Source: CBDFNC01 sp965249895
GTDB lineage: Bacteria > Pseudomonadota > Gammaproteobacteria > Enterobacterales > CBDFNC01
Direction: 5' to 3'
Length of the DNA: 64,000 bases
Assembly: GCA_965249895.1 (NCBI GenBank)
Contig: CBDFNC010000003.1
Span: forward strand, 722,273 to 786,272
In this document: one piece after another, positions 43,145-51,816 of the stretch
Layout of the letters: each line of letters starts with the position of its first letter
Numbering within the stretch: position 1 is the stretch's first letter
Notes under the pieces: generated by a model
Databases searched by the model: none
What the model saw: only the letters and a program-made list of their open reading frames with translations
Told to the model about the DNA's origin: nothing
Translations under genes and position numbers: made by a program

Positions 43145-43318
43145 TTCGCTTGCCAATAAGGCGAGTAGAGTTTTAAACTCTGAGTCGGGTAGCCCCTGAC
43201 AACTACAGAACTTCCGATATGTGAAGTTAACGTGTGACATTTCACTCATCATACCAATTTTATTGGTTTGATGTTGTGGTGTTTTTTTTATGTGTTTTTA
43301 ACATTGGAGCCTTGGTCC
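43145..43318 (+). promoter_or_regulatory. S10 operon leader RNA region
   Basis: A ~170-nt untranslated leader with several small hairpins: AGAGTTT/AAACTCT (43167-43181), AACTTC/GAAGTT (43209-43228) and ACCAAT/ATTGGT (43254-43268). In E. coli this leader binds L4 (made by rplD here) for autoregulation. The length and position match; sequence conservation with the E. coli L4 hairpin was not tested. Confidence 0.5.
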
Positions 43319-43630
43319 ATGCAGAACCAAAGAATCCGTATCCGCCTGAAAGCGTTCGATCACAGACTGATCGATAACTCCACAGCGGAAATCGTTGAAA
43401 CTGCAAAGCGCACTGGTGCTCAGGTACGTGGTCCAATTCCACTACCAACTCGTAAAGAGCGTTTTACAGTATTGACTTCTCCGCACGTAAACAAAGATGC
43501 GCGGGATCAGTACGAAATTCGCACGCACAAGCGCTTGATTGATATCGTAGAACCAACTGACAAGACAGTTGACGCTCTAATGAGACTTGACTTGGCTGCT
43601 GGCGTCGATGTGCAGATCAGCCTGGGTTAA
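43319..43630 (+). CDS. rpsJ: 30S ribosomal protein S10
   Basis: 103 residues from ATG 43319 (MQNQRIRIRLKAFDHRLIDNS), the standard start; the open frame upstream belongs to the leader. Characteristic IPLPTRKERFTVL and DQYEIRTHKRLIDIVEPT. First gene of the S10 operon; S10 (NusE) also takes part in boxA antitermination of the rRNA operon at 57964 onward. Confidence 0.98.
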   Translation: MQNQRIRIRLKAFDHRLIDNSTAEIVETAKRTGAQVRGPIPLPTRKERFTVLTSPHVNKDARDQYEIRTHKRLIDIVEPTDKTVDALMRLDLAAGVDVQISLG

Positions 43631-43655
43631 GCAGGAAAGAGAAGAGGTTATAACA

Positions 43656-44288
43656 ATGGCAATCGGTCTAGTCGGTCGTAAAGTTGGAATGACTCGCATC
43701 TTCACAGAAGATGGCGTATCTATTCCAGTTACGGTTATCGAATGTGCTGCTAACCGTGTTACTCAGGTGAAAAGCCTGGAAACAGACGGTTATAGTGCAC
43801 TTCAAGTGACCACTGGCACCAAAAAAGCGAACCGCGTAAACAAGCCTATGGCTGGTATTTTCGCGAAAGCAGGTGTTGAAGCTGGTCGTGGTCTGTGGGA
43901 ATTCCGCACAGAAAACGAAGGCGACATCCAAGTTGGTGCAGAGCTTAACGTTGAGCTATTCAACGAAGTTTCAAAAGTTGATGTTACCGGTCAGTCTAAA
44001 GGTAAAGGTTTCCAGGGTGTTATTAAGCGCTGGAACTTCGCCATGCAAGACGCGACACATGGTAACTCTCTTGCTCACCGTGCTCCTGGTTCAATTGGCC
44101 AATGTCAAACACCGGGTCGCGTATTTAAAGGCAAGAAAATGGCTGGACACATGGGTGCTGAGCGTGTAACGACTCAAAACCTTGAAATCGTACGCGTTGA
44201 CGTTGAACGTAACCTGCTGCTCGTTAAAGGTGCAGTACCAGGTGCGATTAACGGCGATGTAATCGTTAAACCTGCCGTTAAAGCGTAA
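43656..44288 (+). CDS. rplC: 50S ribosomal protein L3
   Basis: 210 residues from ATG 43656 (MAIGLVGRKVGMTRIF), preceded by GAGG. Contains KGKGFQGVIKRWNF and the loop HGNSLAHRAPGSIGQCQTPGRVFKGKKMAGHMG near the peptidyl-transferase centre, including the Gln normally methylated by PrmB. Second gene of the S10 operon. Confidence 0.98.
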   Translation: MAIGLVGRKVGMTRIFTEDGVSIPVTVIECAANRVTQVKSLETDGYSALQVTTGTKKANRVNKPMAGIFAKAGVEAGRGLWEFRTENEGDIQVGAELNVELFNEVSKVDVTGQSKGKGFQGVIKRWNFAMQDATHGNSLAHRAPGSIGQCQTPGRVFKGKKMAGHMGAERVTTQNLEIVRVDVERNLLLVKGAVPGAINGDVIVKPAVKA

Positions 44289-44300
44289 CAGGAGATAGTA

Positions 44301-44906
44301 ATGGAATTGGTATTGAAAGACGCCCAGAGCGCTCTTGAAGTTTCCGAAACTACCTTCGGACGTGATTTCAACGAAGCCCTGATTCATCAGGTAGTCGTTG
44401 CATATGCGGCAGGTGCCCGTCAAGGTACCCGTGCTCAGAAAAACCGTAGTGACGTTGCTGGTGGTGGTAAAAAGCCTTGGCGTCAAAAAGGTACAGGCCG
44501 TGCTCGCGCCGGTACTGCTAGCAGCCCAATCTGGCGCTCTGGTGGTGTAACTTTTGCTGCTCGTCCTCAGGACCACAGCCAAAAAGTTAACAAGAAAATG
44601 TACCGCGGTGCTATCAGAAGCATTCTTTCTGAGTTAGTTCGCCAAGATCGTCTGATCGTTGTTGAAAAGTTTGGTCTTGAAGCGCCGAAAACCAAAGAAT
44701 TGGTTGCCAAGCTGAAAGAACTTGAACTAAGCGATGTACTAATCGTAACTGAAGAAGTTGACGAGAACTTGTTCCTTGCGGCACGTAACCTGTACAAGGT
44801 TGACGTACGTGATGCAGCAGGTATCGACCCAGTTAGCTTGATCGGTTTTGACAAAGTTCTAGTAACTGCAGCTGCAGTGAAGCAGATTGAGGAGATGTTG
44901 GCATGA
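44301..44906 (+). CDS. rplD: 50S ribosomal protein L4
   Basis: 201 residues. Contains the tunnel loop ARQGTRAQKNRSDVAGGGKKPWRQKGTGRARAG. In relatives L4 also represses its own operon through the leader, seen here at 43145-43318. Its stop overlaps the rplW start by 4 bp. Confidence 0.98.
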   Translation: MELVLKDAQSALEVSETTFGRDFNEALIHQVVVAYAAGARQGTRAQKNRSDVAGGGKKPWRQKGTGRARAGTASSPIWRSGGVTFAARPQDHSQKVNKKMYRGAIRSILSELVRQDRLIVVEKFGLEAPKTKELVAKLKELELSDVLIVTEEVDENLFLAARNLYKVDVRDAAGIDPVSLIGFDKVLVTAAAVKQIEEMLA

Positions 44907-45205
44907 TCAGTGAAGAACGTTTACTGAAAGTCATTCTGGCTCCACATATCTCTGAAAAGAGCACTAGCTCTGCTGAAAACGATAACACTATGGTTTTCAA
45001 GGTAGCCGGCACGGCGACTAAAGCAGAAGTTAAAGCAGCAGTTGAAAAACTGTTTGAAGTTGAAGTTACTGGTGTTCGCACTCTGAACGTGAAGGGTAAA
45101 ACCAAACGTCACGGACAGCGTATCGGCCGTCGTTCCGACTGGAAAAAGGCGTACGTTACTCTGGCTGAAGGTGCTGACATCGACTTCGCTGGCGGCGCAG
45201 AGTAA
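44903..45205 (+). CDS. rplW: 50S ribosomal protein L23
   Basis: 100 residues, normal length (ISEERLLKVILAPHISEKST start). Lies at the tunnel exit, where trigger factor and SRP dock. Starts inside the rplD stop (ATGA overlap), so translation is coupled. Confidence 0.98.
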   Translation: MISEERLLKVILAPHISEKSTSSAENDNTMVFKVAGTATKAEVKAAVEKLFEVEVTGVRTLNVKGKTKRHGQRIGRRSDWKKAYVTLAEGADIDFAGGAE

Positions 45206-45219
45206 GAGGAGTTTAAGAA

Positions 45220-46047
45220 ATGGCTATTGTTAAGTGTAAGCCTACATCTCCAGGTCGTCGCCACGTTGTTAAAGTGGTTAATACTGACCTGCATAAAGGT
45301 AAGCCTTACGCACCCCTACTAGACACTAAGTCTAAGTCTGGCGGTCGTAACAATGGCGGACGTATTACCGTTCGTCATATCGGTGGCGGTCACAAGCAGC
45401 ACTACCGTATTGTTGACTTCAAACGCAATAAAGACGGTATCCCTGCGAAAGTAGAGCGTTTGGAATATGATCCAAACCGAAGTGCTAACATCGCTCTGGT
45501 TTTATACGCAGACGGTGAGCGCCGCTACATTCTGGCCCCTAAAGGCCTGAAAGCAGGTGATGCGATCCAATCTGGTGTTGAAGCGCCGATCAAAGCAGGT
45601 AACACTCTGCCGATGCGTAACATCCCTGTAGGTTCTACTGTACATGCGGTAGAAATGAAGCCTGGTAAAGGCGCTCAGCTGGCACGTAGTGCTGGTACCT
45701 ACGTCCAGATCATCGCTCGCGATGGTGAATATGTCACCTTGCGTCTGCGTTCTGGCGAAATGCGTAAGATCCTGTCCGATTGTCGTGCGACTATCGGTGA
45801 AGTGGGTAACGCAGAACACATGTTACGTCAGCTTGGTAAAGCTGGTGCTAACCGTTGGCGCGGTATCCGCCCAACAGTTCGTGGTGTTGTAATGAACCCG
45901 GTTGACCACCCGCACGGTGGTGGTGAAGGTCGTACTTCGGGCGGTCGTCATCCTGTATCACCTTGGGGTGTACCAACTAAGGGTTACAAGACCCGTAAGA
46001 ACAAGCGTACCGATCAATATATCGTACGTCGTCGTAATAAAAAATAA
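45220..46047 (+). CDS. rplB: 50S ribosomal protein L2
   Basis: 275 residues. Contains NGGRITVRHIGGGHKQHYRIVDF and the conserved VDHPHGGGEGRTSGGRHPVSPWG near the peptidyl-transferase centre. Third-domain basic tail KTRKNKRTDQYIVRRRNKK. Part of the S10 operon. Confidence 0.99.
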   Translation: MAIVKCKPTSPGRRHVVKVVNTDLHKGKPYAPLLDTKSKSGGRNNGGRITVRHIGGGHKQHYRIVDFKRNKDGIPAKVERLEYDPNRSANIALVLYADGERRYILAPKGLKAGDAIQSGVEAPIKAGNTLPMRNIPVGSTVHAVEMKPGKGAQLARSAGTYVQIIARDGEYVTLRLRSGEMRKILSDCRATIGEVGNAEHMLRQLGKAGANRWRGIRPTVRGVVMNPVDHPHGGGEGRTSGGRHPVSPWGVPTKGYKTRKNKRTDQYIVRRRNKK

Positions 46048-46062
46048 CTAGAGGAAAACGCC

Positions 46063-46341
46063 ATGCCACGTTCTCTCAAGAAAGGTCCATTTATTGACCT
46101 GCACTTGTTGAAGAAGGTAGAGAAAGCGGTGGAAAGCGGGGAGAAAAAACCAATTAAGACTTGGTCCCGTCGCTCAATGATCATTCCTGATATGATCGGT
46201 TTGACCATCGCTGTCCATAATGGCCGTCAGCACGTGCCAGTTTTCGTTACCGATGAAATGATCGGTCAGAAGCTGGGTGAATTTGCACCAACTCGCACTT
46301 ATCGTGGCCACGTGGCCGATAAGAAAGCGAAGAAGAAATAA
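46063..46341 (+). CDS. rpsS: 30S ribosomal protein S19
   Basis: 92 residues (MPRSLKKGPFIDLHLLKKVEKA), with the family signature TYRGHVADKKAKKK-type basic end. Head of the 30S subunit. Preceded by AGAGGA. Confidence 0.99.
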   Translation: MPRSLKKGPFIDLHLLKKVEKAVESGEKKPIKTWSRRSMIIPDMIGLTIAVHNGRQHVPVFVTDEMIGQKLGEFAPTRTYRGHVADKKAKKK

Positions 46342-46350
46342 GGGTAGATA

Positions 46351-46686
46351 ATGGAAGCTTTAGCTAAACATAAATTCGCTCGTTCTTCTGCGCAAAAAGC
46401 GCGTTTGGTTGCCGATCAAGTTCGTGGTCTGCCGGTGGACAAAGCCCTTGAAATCCTAACTTACAGCCCGAAAAAAGCGGCTTTGTTAGTGAAGAAAGTG
46501 CTTGATTCTGCCATTGCTAACGCAGAGCACAACGAAGGTGCCGACATTGATGAGCTATGCGTAGCTAAGATCTTCGTAGACGAAGGTCCATCTATGAAGC
46601 GTATCAAGCCTCGTGCTAAAGGTCGTGCGGATCGCATCCTTAAGCGCTCTAGCCACATTACCGTAGTGGTATCAGACAGGGGATAA
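46351..46686 (+). CDS. rplV: 50S ribosomal protein L22
   Basis: 111 residues, beginning MEALAKHKFARSSAQKARLVADQVRG. The beta-hairpin DEGPSMKRIKPRAKGRADRILKRSSHITVVV lines the exit tunnel and is a known macrolide-resistance site; no deletion is seen here. Confidence 0.98.
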   Translation: MEALAKHKFARSSAQKARLVADQVRGLPVDKALEILTYSPKKAALLVKKVLDSAIANAEHNEGADIDELCVAKIFVDEGPSMKRIKPRAKGRADRILKRSSHITVVVSDRG

Positions 46687-46689
46687 GCA

Positions 46690-47382
46690 ATGGGTCAGAA
46701 AGTACATCCAAATGGTATTCGCCTAGGTATCACTAAGCCTTTTAACTCGACTTGGTATGCCGGCACTAAAGATTTCGCTGACAACCTGCACAGCGACTTC
46801 GAAGTTCGTCAGTTCTTAACTAAGCAACTGAAAAATGCGTCTCTTTCTAAGATCGTAATCGAGCGTCCTGCTAAGAGCATCCGTGTAACTATTTACACTG
46901 CTCGTCCAGGCGTGGTTATCGGCAAGAAAGGTGAAGACGTTGAGAAGCTACGTAACCGCATCGCTAAGATGACTGGTGTACCTGCGCAGATCAACATCTC
47001 CGAAGTTCGCAAGCCTGAGCTTGACGGCAAGCTAGTTGCAGACAGCATCGCGTCCCAACTAGAGCGTCGTGTTATGTTCCGTCGTGCTATGAAGCGCGCG
47101 GTACAGAATGCAATGCGTCTTGGCGCTAAAGGTATCAAGGTAGAAGTTAGCGGTCGTTTAGGTGGTGCAGAAATTGCACGTACTGAATGGTATCGTGAAG
47201 GCCGTGTGCCATTGCACACATTACGTGCTGACATCGATTACGCTACTTCTGAAGCGGCGACTACCTACGGCATCATTGGTGTTAAAGTTTGGGTATTTAA
47301 AGGTGAACTTCTGGGTCAGTTGCCACTGCAACCTGTCCTTGAGCAAGCTTCTAAGCCTAAGCGCAAAGGCCGTGGTAAGTAA
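46690..47382 (+). CDS. rpsC: 30S ribosomal protein S3
   Basis: 230 residues. KH domain with VVIGKKGEDVEKLRNRI (G-x-x-G), and the C-terminal domain RLGGAEIARTEWYREGRVPLHTLRADIDY at the mRNA entry. Starts 3 bp after rplV. Confidence 0.99.
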   Translation: MGQKVHPNGIRLGITKPFNSTWYAGTKDFADNLHSDFEVRQFLTKQLKNASLSKIVIERPAKSIRVTIYTARPGVVIGKKGEDVEKLRNRIAKMTGVPAQINISEVRKPELDGKLVADSIASQLERRVMFRRAMKRAVQNAMRLGAKGIKVEVSGRLGGAEIARTEWYREGRVPLHTLRADIDYATSEAATTYGIIGVKVWVFKGELLGQLPLQPVLEQASKPKRKGRGK

Positions 47383-47394
47383 GGAGATTCAGTA

Positions 47395-47805
47395 ATGTTG
47401 CAACCAAAACGTACTAAATTCCGTAAGCAGCACACGGGTCGTAACCGTGGCCTTGCTAAAGGAACTGACGTAAGCTTCGGCGAATTCGGTCTTAAAGCGA
47501 CTGGTCGTGGCCGAATCACTGCTCGTCAAATCGAAGCAGCACGTCGTGCTATGACACGTCACGTTAAGCGTCAAGGTAAAATCTGGATCCGTATCTTTCC
47601 TGATAAGCCTATTACGGAAAAACCTCTTGAGGTTCGTATGGGTAAAGGTAAAGGTAACGTCGAATATTGGGTTGCTCAAATTCAACCTGGTAAAGTCCTT
47701 TATGAAATGGAAGGCGTTCCAGAAGAATTGGCTCGTGAAGCATTCGCACTAGCGGCGGCTAAACTGCCAATCACTACCACTTTCGTAATTCGGACGGTGA
47801 TGTAA
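47395..47805 (+). CDS. rplP: 50S ribosomal protein L16
   Basis: 136 residues (MLQPKRTKFRKQHTGRNRGLAKG), with GKGKGNVEYWVAQIQPGKVLYEM near the A-site tRNA. Contains the Arg normally hydroxylated in E. coli. Stop overlaps the rpmC start by one base. Confidence 0.99.
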   Translation: MLQPKRTKFRKQHTGRNRGLAKGTDVSFGEFGLKATGRGRITARQIEAARRAMTRHVKRQGKIWIRIFPDKPITEKPLEVRMGKGKGNVEYWVAQIQPGKVLYEMEGVPEELAREAFALAAAKLPITTTFVIRTVM

Positions 47806-47996
47806 TGAAAGCTAGCGAACTTAAAGAGAAGAGCGCTGAAGAGCTGAATGCTGAACTGCTTAACTTGTTACGTGAGCAGTTCAACCTGCGCATGCAAGCA
47901 AGCACCGGTCAGCTAGCTCAGACTCACGAGCTTAAGAACGTACGCCGTAACATCGCGCGCGTTAAAACTGTACTAAATGCTAAGGCTGGTGCGTAA
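47805..47996 (+). CDS. rpmC: 50S ribosomal protein L29
   Basis: 63 residues, two-helix protein (MKASELKEKSAEELNAELLNLLREQFNLRMQ) near the tunnel exit. Overlaps both neighbours by single bases, implying tight coupling. Confidence 0.98.
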   Translation: MKASELKEKSAEELNAELLNLLREQFNLRMQASTGQLAQTHELKNVRRNIARVKTVLNAKAGA

Positions 47997-48244
47997 TGAG
48001 CGATAGAACTCGTACTCTGCAAGGTAAAGTAATCAGTGACAAGATGGACAAGTCCATCGTTGTAGGCATTGAGCGTAAGGTGAAGCACCCTATCTATGGG
48101 AAATTCATCAAGCGCACAACTAAGCTACATGTCCATGATGAAACTAACCAATGTGGTATCGGCGACGTGGTAGCTATCCGCGAATGTCGTCCACTGTCTA
48201 AGACTAAGTCCTGGACCCTGGTTGAAGTAATTACTAAGGCTTAA
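47996..48244 (+). CDS. rpsQ: 30S ribosomal protein S17
   Basis: 82 residues (SDRTRTLQGKVISDKMDKSIVVGIER), OB fold, with VAIRECRPLSKTKSWTLVEV. Last gene of the S10 operon; a terminator follows at once. Confidence 0.98.
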   Translation: MSDRTRTLQGKVISDKMDKSIVVGIERKVKHPIYGKFIKRTTKLHVHDETNQCGIGDVVAIRECRPLSKTKSWTLVEVITKA

Positions 48245-48265
48245 TCAAGTCTTTGTAAGGAGAAG

Positions 48266-48290
48266 CGGCCCCGGCTAGGGGCCGTTTTTT
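48266..48290 (+). terminator. S10 operon terminator
   Basis: CGGCCCC pairs with GGGGCCG around a GGCTA loop, followed by six Ts. Placed 21 bp after rpsQ and before the spc promoter. Confidence 0.92.
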
Positions 48291-48298
48291 ATTTGAGC

Positions 48299-48327
48299 TA
48301 CCTTTTTTAAAAATGTGGTGTTATAAT
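48299..48327 (+). promoter_or_regulatory. spc operon promoter
   Basis: A perfect TATAAT at 48322-48327 lies downstream of the S10 terminator. The -35 is weak (TACCTT at 48299 with a 17-bp spacer is the best guess). Confidence 0.6.
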
Positions 48328-48356
48328 GCCGCGCCCTCATGTTGGGGGAGGTAGCC

Positions 48357-48410
48357 ATGACTCGTTTGGATGACCATTCGAGTCTTGTTGTGATAATAGC
48401 GGAGCACTAA
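48357..48410 (+). CDS. Possible 17-codon leader ORF before rplN
   Basis: ATG 48357 follows GGGGGAGG closely and opens a 17-codon frame (MTRLDDHSSLVVIIAEH) whose TAA ends one base before the rplN ATG. The rplN ribosome-binding site (GGAG at ~48401-48404) lies inside its last codons, so translation of the two would be coupled. A hairpin ACTCG/CGAGT (48360-48383) lies inside it. Whether it is translated is not known. Confidence 0.35.
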   Translation: MTRLDDHSSLVVIIAEH

Positions 48411-48411
48411 A

Positions 48412-48780
48412 ATGATCCAAATGCAAAGTACGCTGGACGTTGCCGACAACAGCGGCGCTCGCAGAGTAATGTGTATTAAGGTCCTTGGTGGTTCGCACCG
48501 CCGTTATGCAGCAGTTGGTGACATCATCAAAGTTACCGTTAAGGAAGCAATTCCTCGCGGTAAAGTAAAAAAAGGTGATGTGCTAAACGCAGTGGTAGTG
48601 CGTACCAGAAAAGGTGTACGTCGTCCCGATGGTTCTGTGATTCGTTTTGACCGCAACGCTGCGGTAATGCTGAATGCAAACAACCAGCCTATCGGCACAC
48701 GTATCTTTGGGCCTGTGACTCGTGAGCTTCGTAATGAGAAGTTCATGAAGATTGTGTCACTGGCTCCAGAAGTACTGTAA
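48412..48780 (+). CDS. rplN: 50S ribosomal protein L14
   Basis: 122 residues (MIQMQSTLDVADNSGARRVMCIKVLGGSHRRYA), first gene of the spc operon. Contacts 16S rRNA in a bridge between subunits; RsfS binds L14 during dormancy. Confidence 0.99.
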   Translation: MIQMQSTLDVADNSGARRVMCIKVLGGSHRRYAAVGDIIKVTVKEAIPRGKVKKGDVLNAVVVRTRKGVRRPDGSVIRFDRNAAVMLNANNQPIGTRIFGPVTRELRNEKFMKIVSLAPEVL

Positions 48781-48790
48781 GGAGTCGAAA

Positions 48791-49105
48791 ATGGCAGCAA
48801 AAATTATTCGTGACGACGAAGTAATCGTACTTGCCGGTAAAGATAAAGGTAAACGCGGTAAAGTTACCAAAGTTTTACCTAACGGTAAGTTATTCGTAGA
48901 AGGCGTTAACATTATCAAGAAACACACTAAGCCAAACCCACAATTGGGTGTAGCCGGTGGTATCGTTGATAAAGAAGCCCCTCTCGAAGCATCAAATGTA
49001 GCGGTTTTCAACCCAGCCTCAGGCAAGGGTGACCGTATTGGTTTTAGAATTGAAGAAGGCAAAAAAGTGCGTTTCTTCAAATCTAATAATGAACTTGTGA
49101 AGTAA
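48791..49105 (+). CDS. rplX: 50S ribosomal protein L24
   Basis: 104 residues from ATG 48791 (MAAKIIRDDEVIVLAGKDKGKRGKV), with a KOW motif; GGAG ten bases upstream fixes the start. Early 50S assembly protein. Confidence 0.98.
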   Translation: MAAKIIRDDEVIVLAGKDKGKRGKVTKVLPNGKLFVEGVNIIKKHTKPNPQLGVAGGIVDKEAPLEASNVAVFNPASGKGDRIGFRIEEGKKVRFFKSNNELVK

Positions 49106-49117
49106 CTGGAGTTTACG

Positions 49118-49657
49118 ATGGCGAAACTGCATGATTTTTACAAAGAGACAGTAGCGTCTGAACTTAAAGATAAGTTCGGTTACAAATCTGTCATGCAAGT
49201 CCCTCGGATTGAAAAGATCACTCTGAACATGGGTGTTGGTGAAGCACTGGCTGATAAAAAAGTACTGGAAAATGCGGTTGCCGATATGGCAGCGATTTCT
49301 GGTCAGAAGCCACTGGTCACCAAAGCACGCAAATCAGTTGCGGGCTTTAAGATCCGTGAGGGATACCCGATTGGTTGTAAAGTGACCTTGCGCGGTGAGC
49401 GTATGTGGGAATTCTTCGAGCGTTTAGTTGGTATCGCGATTCCTCGTGTACGTGACTTCCGCGGTTTGAATCCTAAGTCATTCGACGGCCGTGGCAATTA
49501 CAGTATGGGTGTGCGCGAGCAAATCATCTTCCCTGAAATTGACTACGATAAAGTCGATAAAGTACGCGGTATGGATATTACTATCACTACTACCGCAGGT
49601 ACTGATGAGGAAGGCCGGGCTCTGCTGGCTGCCTTTAACTTCCCATTCCGTAAATAA
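49118..49657 (+). CDS. rplE: 50S ribosomal protein L5
   Basis: 179 residues (MAKLHDFYKETVASELKDKFGYKSV), with KVTLRGERMWEFFERL. Binds 5S rRNA (5S gene at 63403-63523). In E. coli the rplX-rplE junction is the S8 autoregulatory site; not tested here. Confidence 0.99.
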   Translation: MAKLHDFYKETVASELKDKFGYKSVMQVPRIEKITLNMGVGEALADKKVLENAVADMAAISGQKPLVTKARKSVAGFKIREGYPIGCKVTLRGERMWEFFERLVGIAIPRVRDFRGLNPKSFDGRGNYSMGVREQIIFPEIDYDKVDKVRGMDITITTTAGTDEEGRALLAAFNFPFRK

Positions 49658-49667
49658 GGTGTAGGTT

Positions 49668-49973
49668 ATGGCAAAACAATCAATGAAAGCGCGCGAAGAC
49701 AAACGTGCGAAGCTGGTATCCAAGTACGCTGAAAAGCGTGCGGCTCTGAAAGCGACAATTAACGACGTTAACGCATCTGATGAAGATCGCTGGAACGCCG
49801 TTCTGAAGCTGCAGACGCTTCCTCGTGATTCAAGTGCCAGTCGTCAGCGTAACCGCTGTAATATTACTGGTCGTCCTCATGGCTACTTACGTAAATTTGG
49901 CATGAGCCGAATTAAAGTACGCGAGCACATGATGCGCGGTGAAATTCCTGGTCTTAAAAAGGCTAGTTGGTAA
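49668..49973 (+). CDS. rpsN: 30S ribosomal protein S14
   Basis: 101 residues, the long form that lacks the zinc-binding Cys set (only one Cys in the RNRCNITGRPHGYLRKFGMSRIKVRE region). So a zinc-independent type, as in most gammaproteobacteria. Confidence 0.98.
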   Translation: MAKQSMKAREDKRAKLVSKYAEKRAALKATINDVNASDEDRWNAVLKLQTLPRDSSASRQRNRCNITGRPHGYLRKFGMSRIKVREHMMRGEIPGLKKASW

Positions 49974-50000
49974 CCCACTAAATCACGGGAGTATGCAAAT

Positions 50001-50393
50001 ATGAGCATGCAAGATCCTATTGCCGATATGCTAACACGCATTCGCAACGGTCAAGCCGCTAAGAAAGTTGCAGTTAAAATGCCGTCTTCCAAGCAGAAAC
50101 TGGCGATTGCCAATGTGCTTAAAGAAGAAGGTTATATTGCTGACTTTGCAGTAGCTGGTGAAGCTAAGCCTGAATTAGAAGTAACTCTTAAGTACTTCGA
50201 AGGCAAAAAAGTTATTGAAAGCCTAAAACGAGTAAGCCGTCCAGGTCTGCGTATCTATAAAGGTGCGACAGAAATTCCTAACGTGCTAGACGGATTAGGT
50301 GTTGTTATTATTTCCACGTCTCAAGGTGTAATGACTGATCGTGCTGCGCGTAAAGCGGGTATCGGCGGTGAACTCATCTGTTACGTAGCTTAA
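50001..50393 (+). CDS. rpsH: 30S ribosomal protein S8
   Basis: 130 residues (MSMQDPIADMLTRIRNGQAAKK), ending ISTSQGVMTDRAARKAGIGGELICYVA. Central-domain assembly protein and the spc operon repressor in E. coli. Confidence 0.99.
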   Translation: MSMQDPIADMLTRIRNGQAAKKVAVKMPSSKQKLAIANVLKEEGYIADFAVAGEAKPELEVTLKYFEGKKVIESLKRVSRPGLRIYKGATEIPNVLDGLGVVIISTSQGVMTDRAARKAGIGGELICYVA

Positions 50394-50405
50394 GGAGGTA
50401 GGAAT

Positions 50406-50939
50406 ATGTCACGCGTTGCTAAGGCACCTGTTGCCATTCCTGCCGGTGTGGAAGTTAAGCTAAACGGCCAGGACATCAGCGTTAAAGGTAGCAAAGGCGA
50501 ATTAAGCCGTACTATCAACACTGCTGTTGTTGTTAAACAAGAAGAGAACGTACTGACTTTCGCTGCTGTTGAAAGTGTAGCTGGTGCTAATGCACAAGCT
50601 GGTACCGCTCGTGCACTTGTTAACAACATGGTTCTGGGCGTATCTGAAGGTTTTGAGAAGAAGCTACAGCTAAACGGAGTTGGTTACCGTGCAGCAGCTA
50701 AGGGCAAAGTTGTTAGCCTGACGCTTGGTTTCTCTCATCCTGTAGAGCACCAGCTTCCAGAAGGCATAACAGCTGAAACGCCAACTAACACTGAAATCGT
50801 ACTGAAAGGTTCTGATAAGCAGTTAGTTGGTCAGGTTGCCGCAGAGATTCGCGCTTATCGTCCGCCAGAGCCTTATAAAGGTAAAGGTGTACGTTATGCT
50901 GACGAAACTGTGCGTCGTAAAGAGGCTAAGAAGAAGTAA
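50406..50939 (+). CDS. rplF: 50S ribosomal protein L6
   Basis: 177 residues, two-domain protein (SRVAKAPVAIPAGVEVKLNGQ; PEPYKGKGVRYADETVRRKEAKKK at the end). Preceded by AAGGAGG. Confidence 0.99.
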   Translation: MSRVAKAPVAIPAGVEVKLNGQDISVKGSKGELSRTINTAVVVKQEENVLTFAAVESVAGANAQAGTARALVNNMVLGVSEGFEKKLQLNGVGYRAAAKGKVVSLTLGFSHPVEHQLPEGITAETPTNTEIVLKGSDKQLVGQVAAEIRAYRPPEPYKGKGVRYADETVRRKEAKKK

Positions 50940-50948
50940 GGTAACACT

Positions 50949-51299
50949 ATGGATAAGAAAGCATCTCGTTTGCGTCGTGCTACTCGTACGCGCGCAAAAT
51001 TGCAAGAGTTGGGTGCAACTCGCCTGGTGATCCACCGTACTCCGCGCCACACTTACGCGCAGGTGATCTCACCAGAAGCTCAGGTACTTGCAGCAGTTTC
51101 GACTGTTGAAAAAGAAGTAGCTGGTCAAATCAAGAGCGGCGGTAACGTCGAAGCGGCTAAAGTGATCGGTAAATTGATCGCGGAACGTGCGGTAGCAAAA
51201 GGTATCTCTAAAGTATCTTTCGACCGTAGCGGCTTTCAGTACCACGGTCGTGTAGCTGCGTTAGCTGATGCAGCTCGCGAAGCTGGACTTCAGTTCTAA
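50949..51299 (+). CDS. rplR: 50S ribosomal protein L18
   Basis: 116 residues (MDKKASRLRRATRTRAKLQELGATRLVIHR), with the 5S-binding basic N-terminus and FDRSGFQYHGRVAALADAAREAGLQF end. Confidence 0.99.
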   Translation: MDKKASRLRRATRTRAKLQELGATRLVIHRTPRHTYAQVISPEAQVLAAVSTVEKEVAGQIKSGGNVEAAKVIGKLIAERAVAKGISKVSFDRSGFQYHGRVAALADAAREAGLQF

Positions 51300-51309
51300 G
51301 GGGACGGAT

Positions 51310-51810
51310 ATGGCAAAAGAACAATCTCAAGCCGGTGATCTGAACGAAAAGTTAATCGCAGTTAACCGCGTTTCTAAAGTAGTTAAAGGTGGTCGCATCT
51401 TTAGCTTTACCGCACTAACAGTAGTTGGTGACGGCAATGGTCGTATCGGTTTTGGTTATGGTAAAGCACGTGAAGTGCCTGCAGCTATCCAGAAAGCAAT
51501 GGAAAAAGCGCGCCGTAATCTAACTACCGTTGAGCTTAAAGGTACAACTCTGCAGCATCCTATCAAGGGCCGTCATTCTGGTTCTAAGGTATACATGCAG
51601 CCTGCTTCTGAAGGTACAGGTATCATTGCCGGTGGTGCAATGCGTGCGGTACTAGAAGTTGTTGGCGTACAGAACGTACTGGCAAAAGCTTACGGTTCCA
51701 CTAACCCAATCAATGTCGTTCGCGCTACTATCGACGCCCTGGAAAAAATGAACTCTCCAGAGCAAGTCGCTGCTAAGCGTGGTCTGACTGTTGAGCAGAT
51801 TCTGGGGTAA
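51310..51810 (+). CDS. rpsE: 30S ribosomal protein S5
   Basis: 166 residues from ATG 51310 (MAKEQSQAGDLNEKLIAVNRVSKVVKGGR), preceded by GGGGA. The KGGRIFSFTALTVVGDGNGR loop is the spectinomycin-site region and looks wild type. Confidence 0.98.
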   Translation: MAKEQSQAGDLNEKLIAVNRVSKVVKGGRIFSFTALTVVGDGNGRIGFGYGKAREVPAAIQKAMEKARRNLTTVELKGTTLQHPIKGRHSGSKVYMQPASEGTGIIAGGAMRAVLEVVGVQNVLAKAYGSTNPINVVRATIDALEKMNSPEQVAAKRGLTVEQILG

Positions 51811-51816
51811 TCGACT

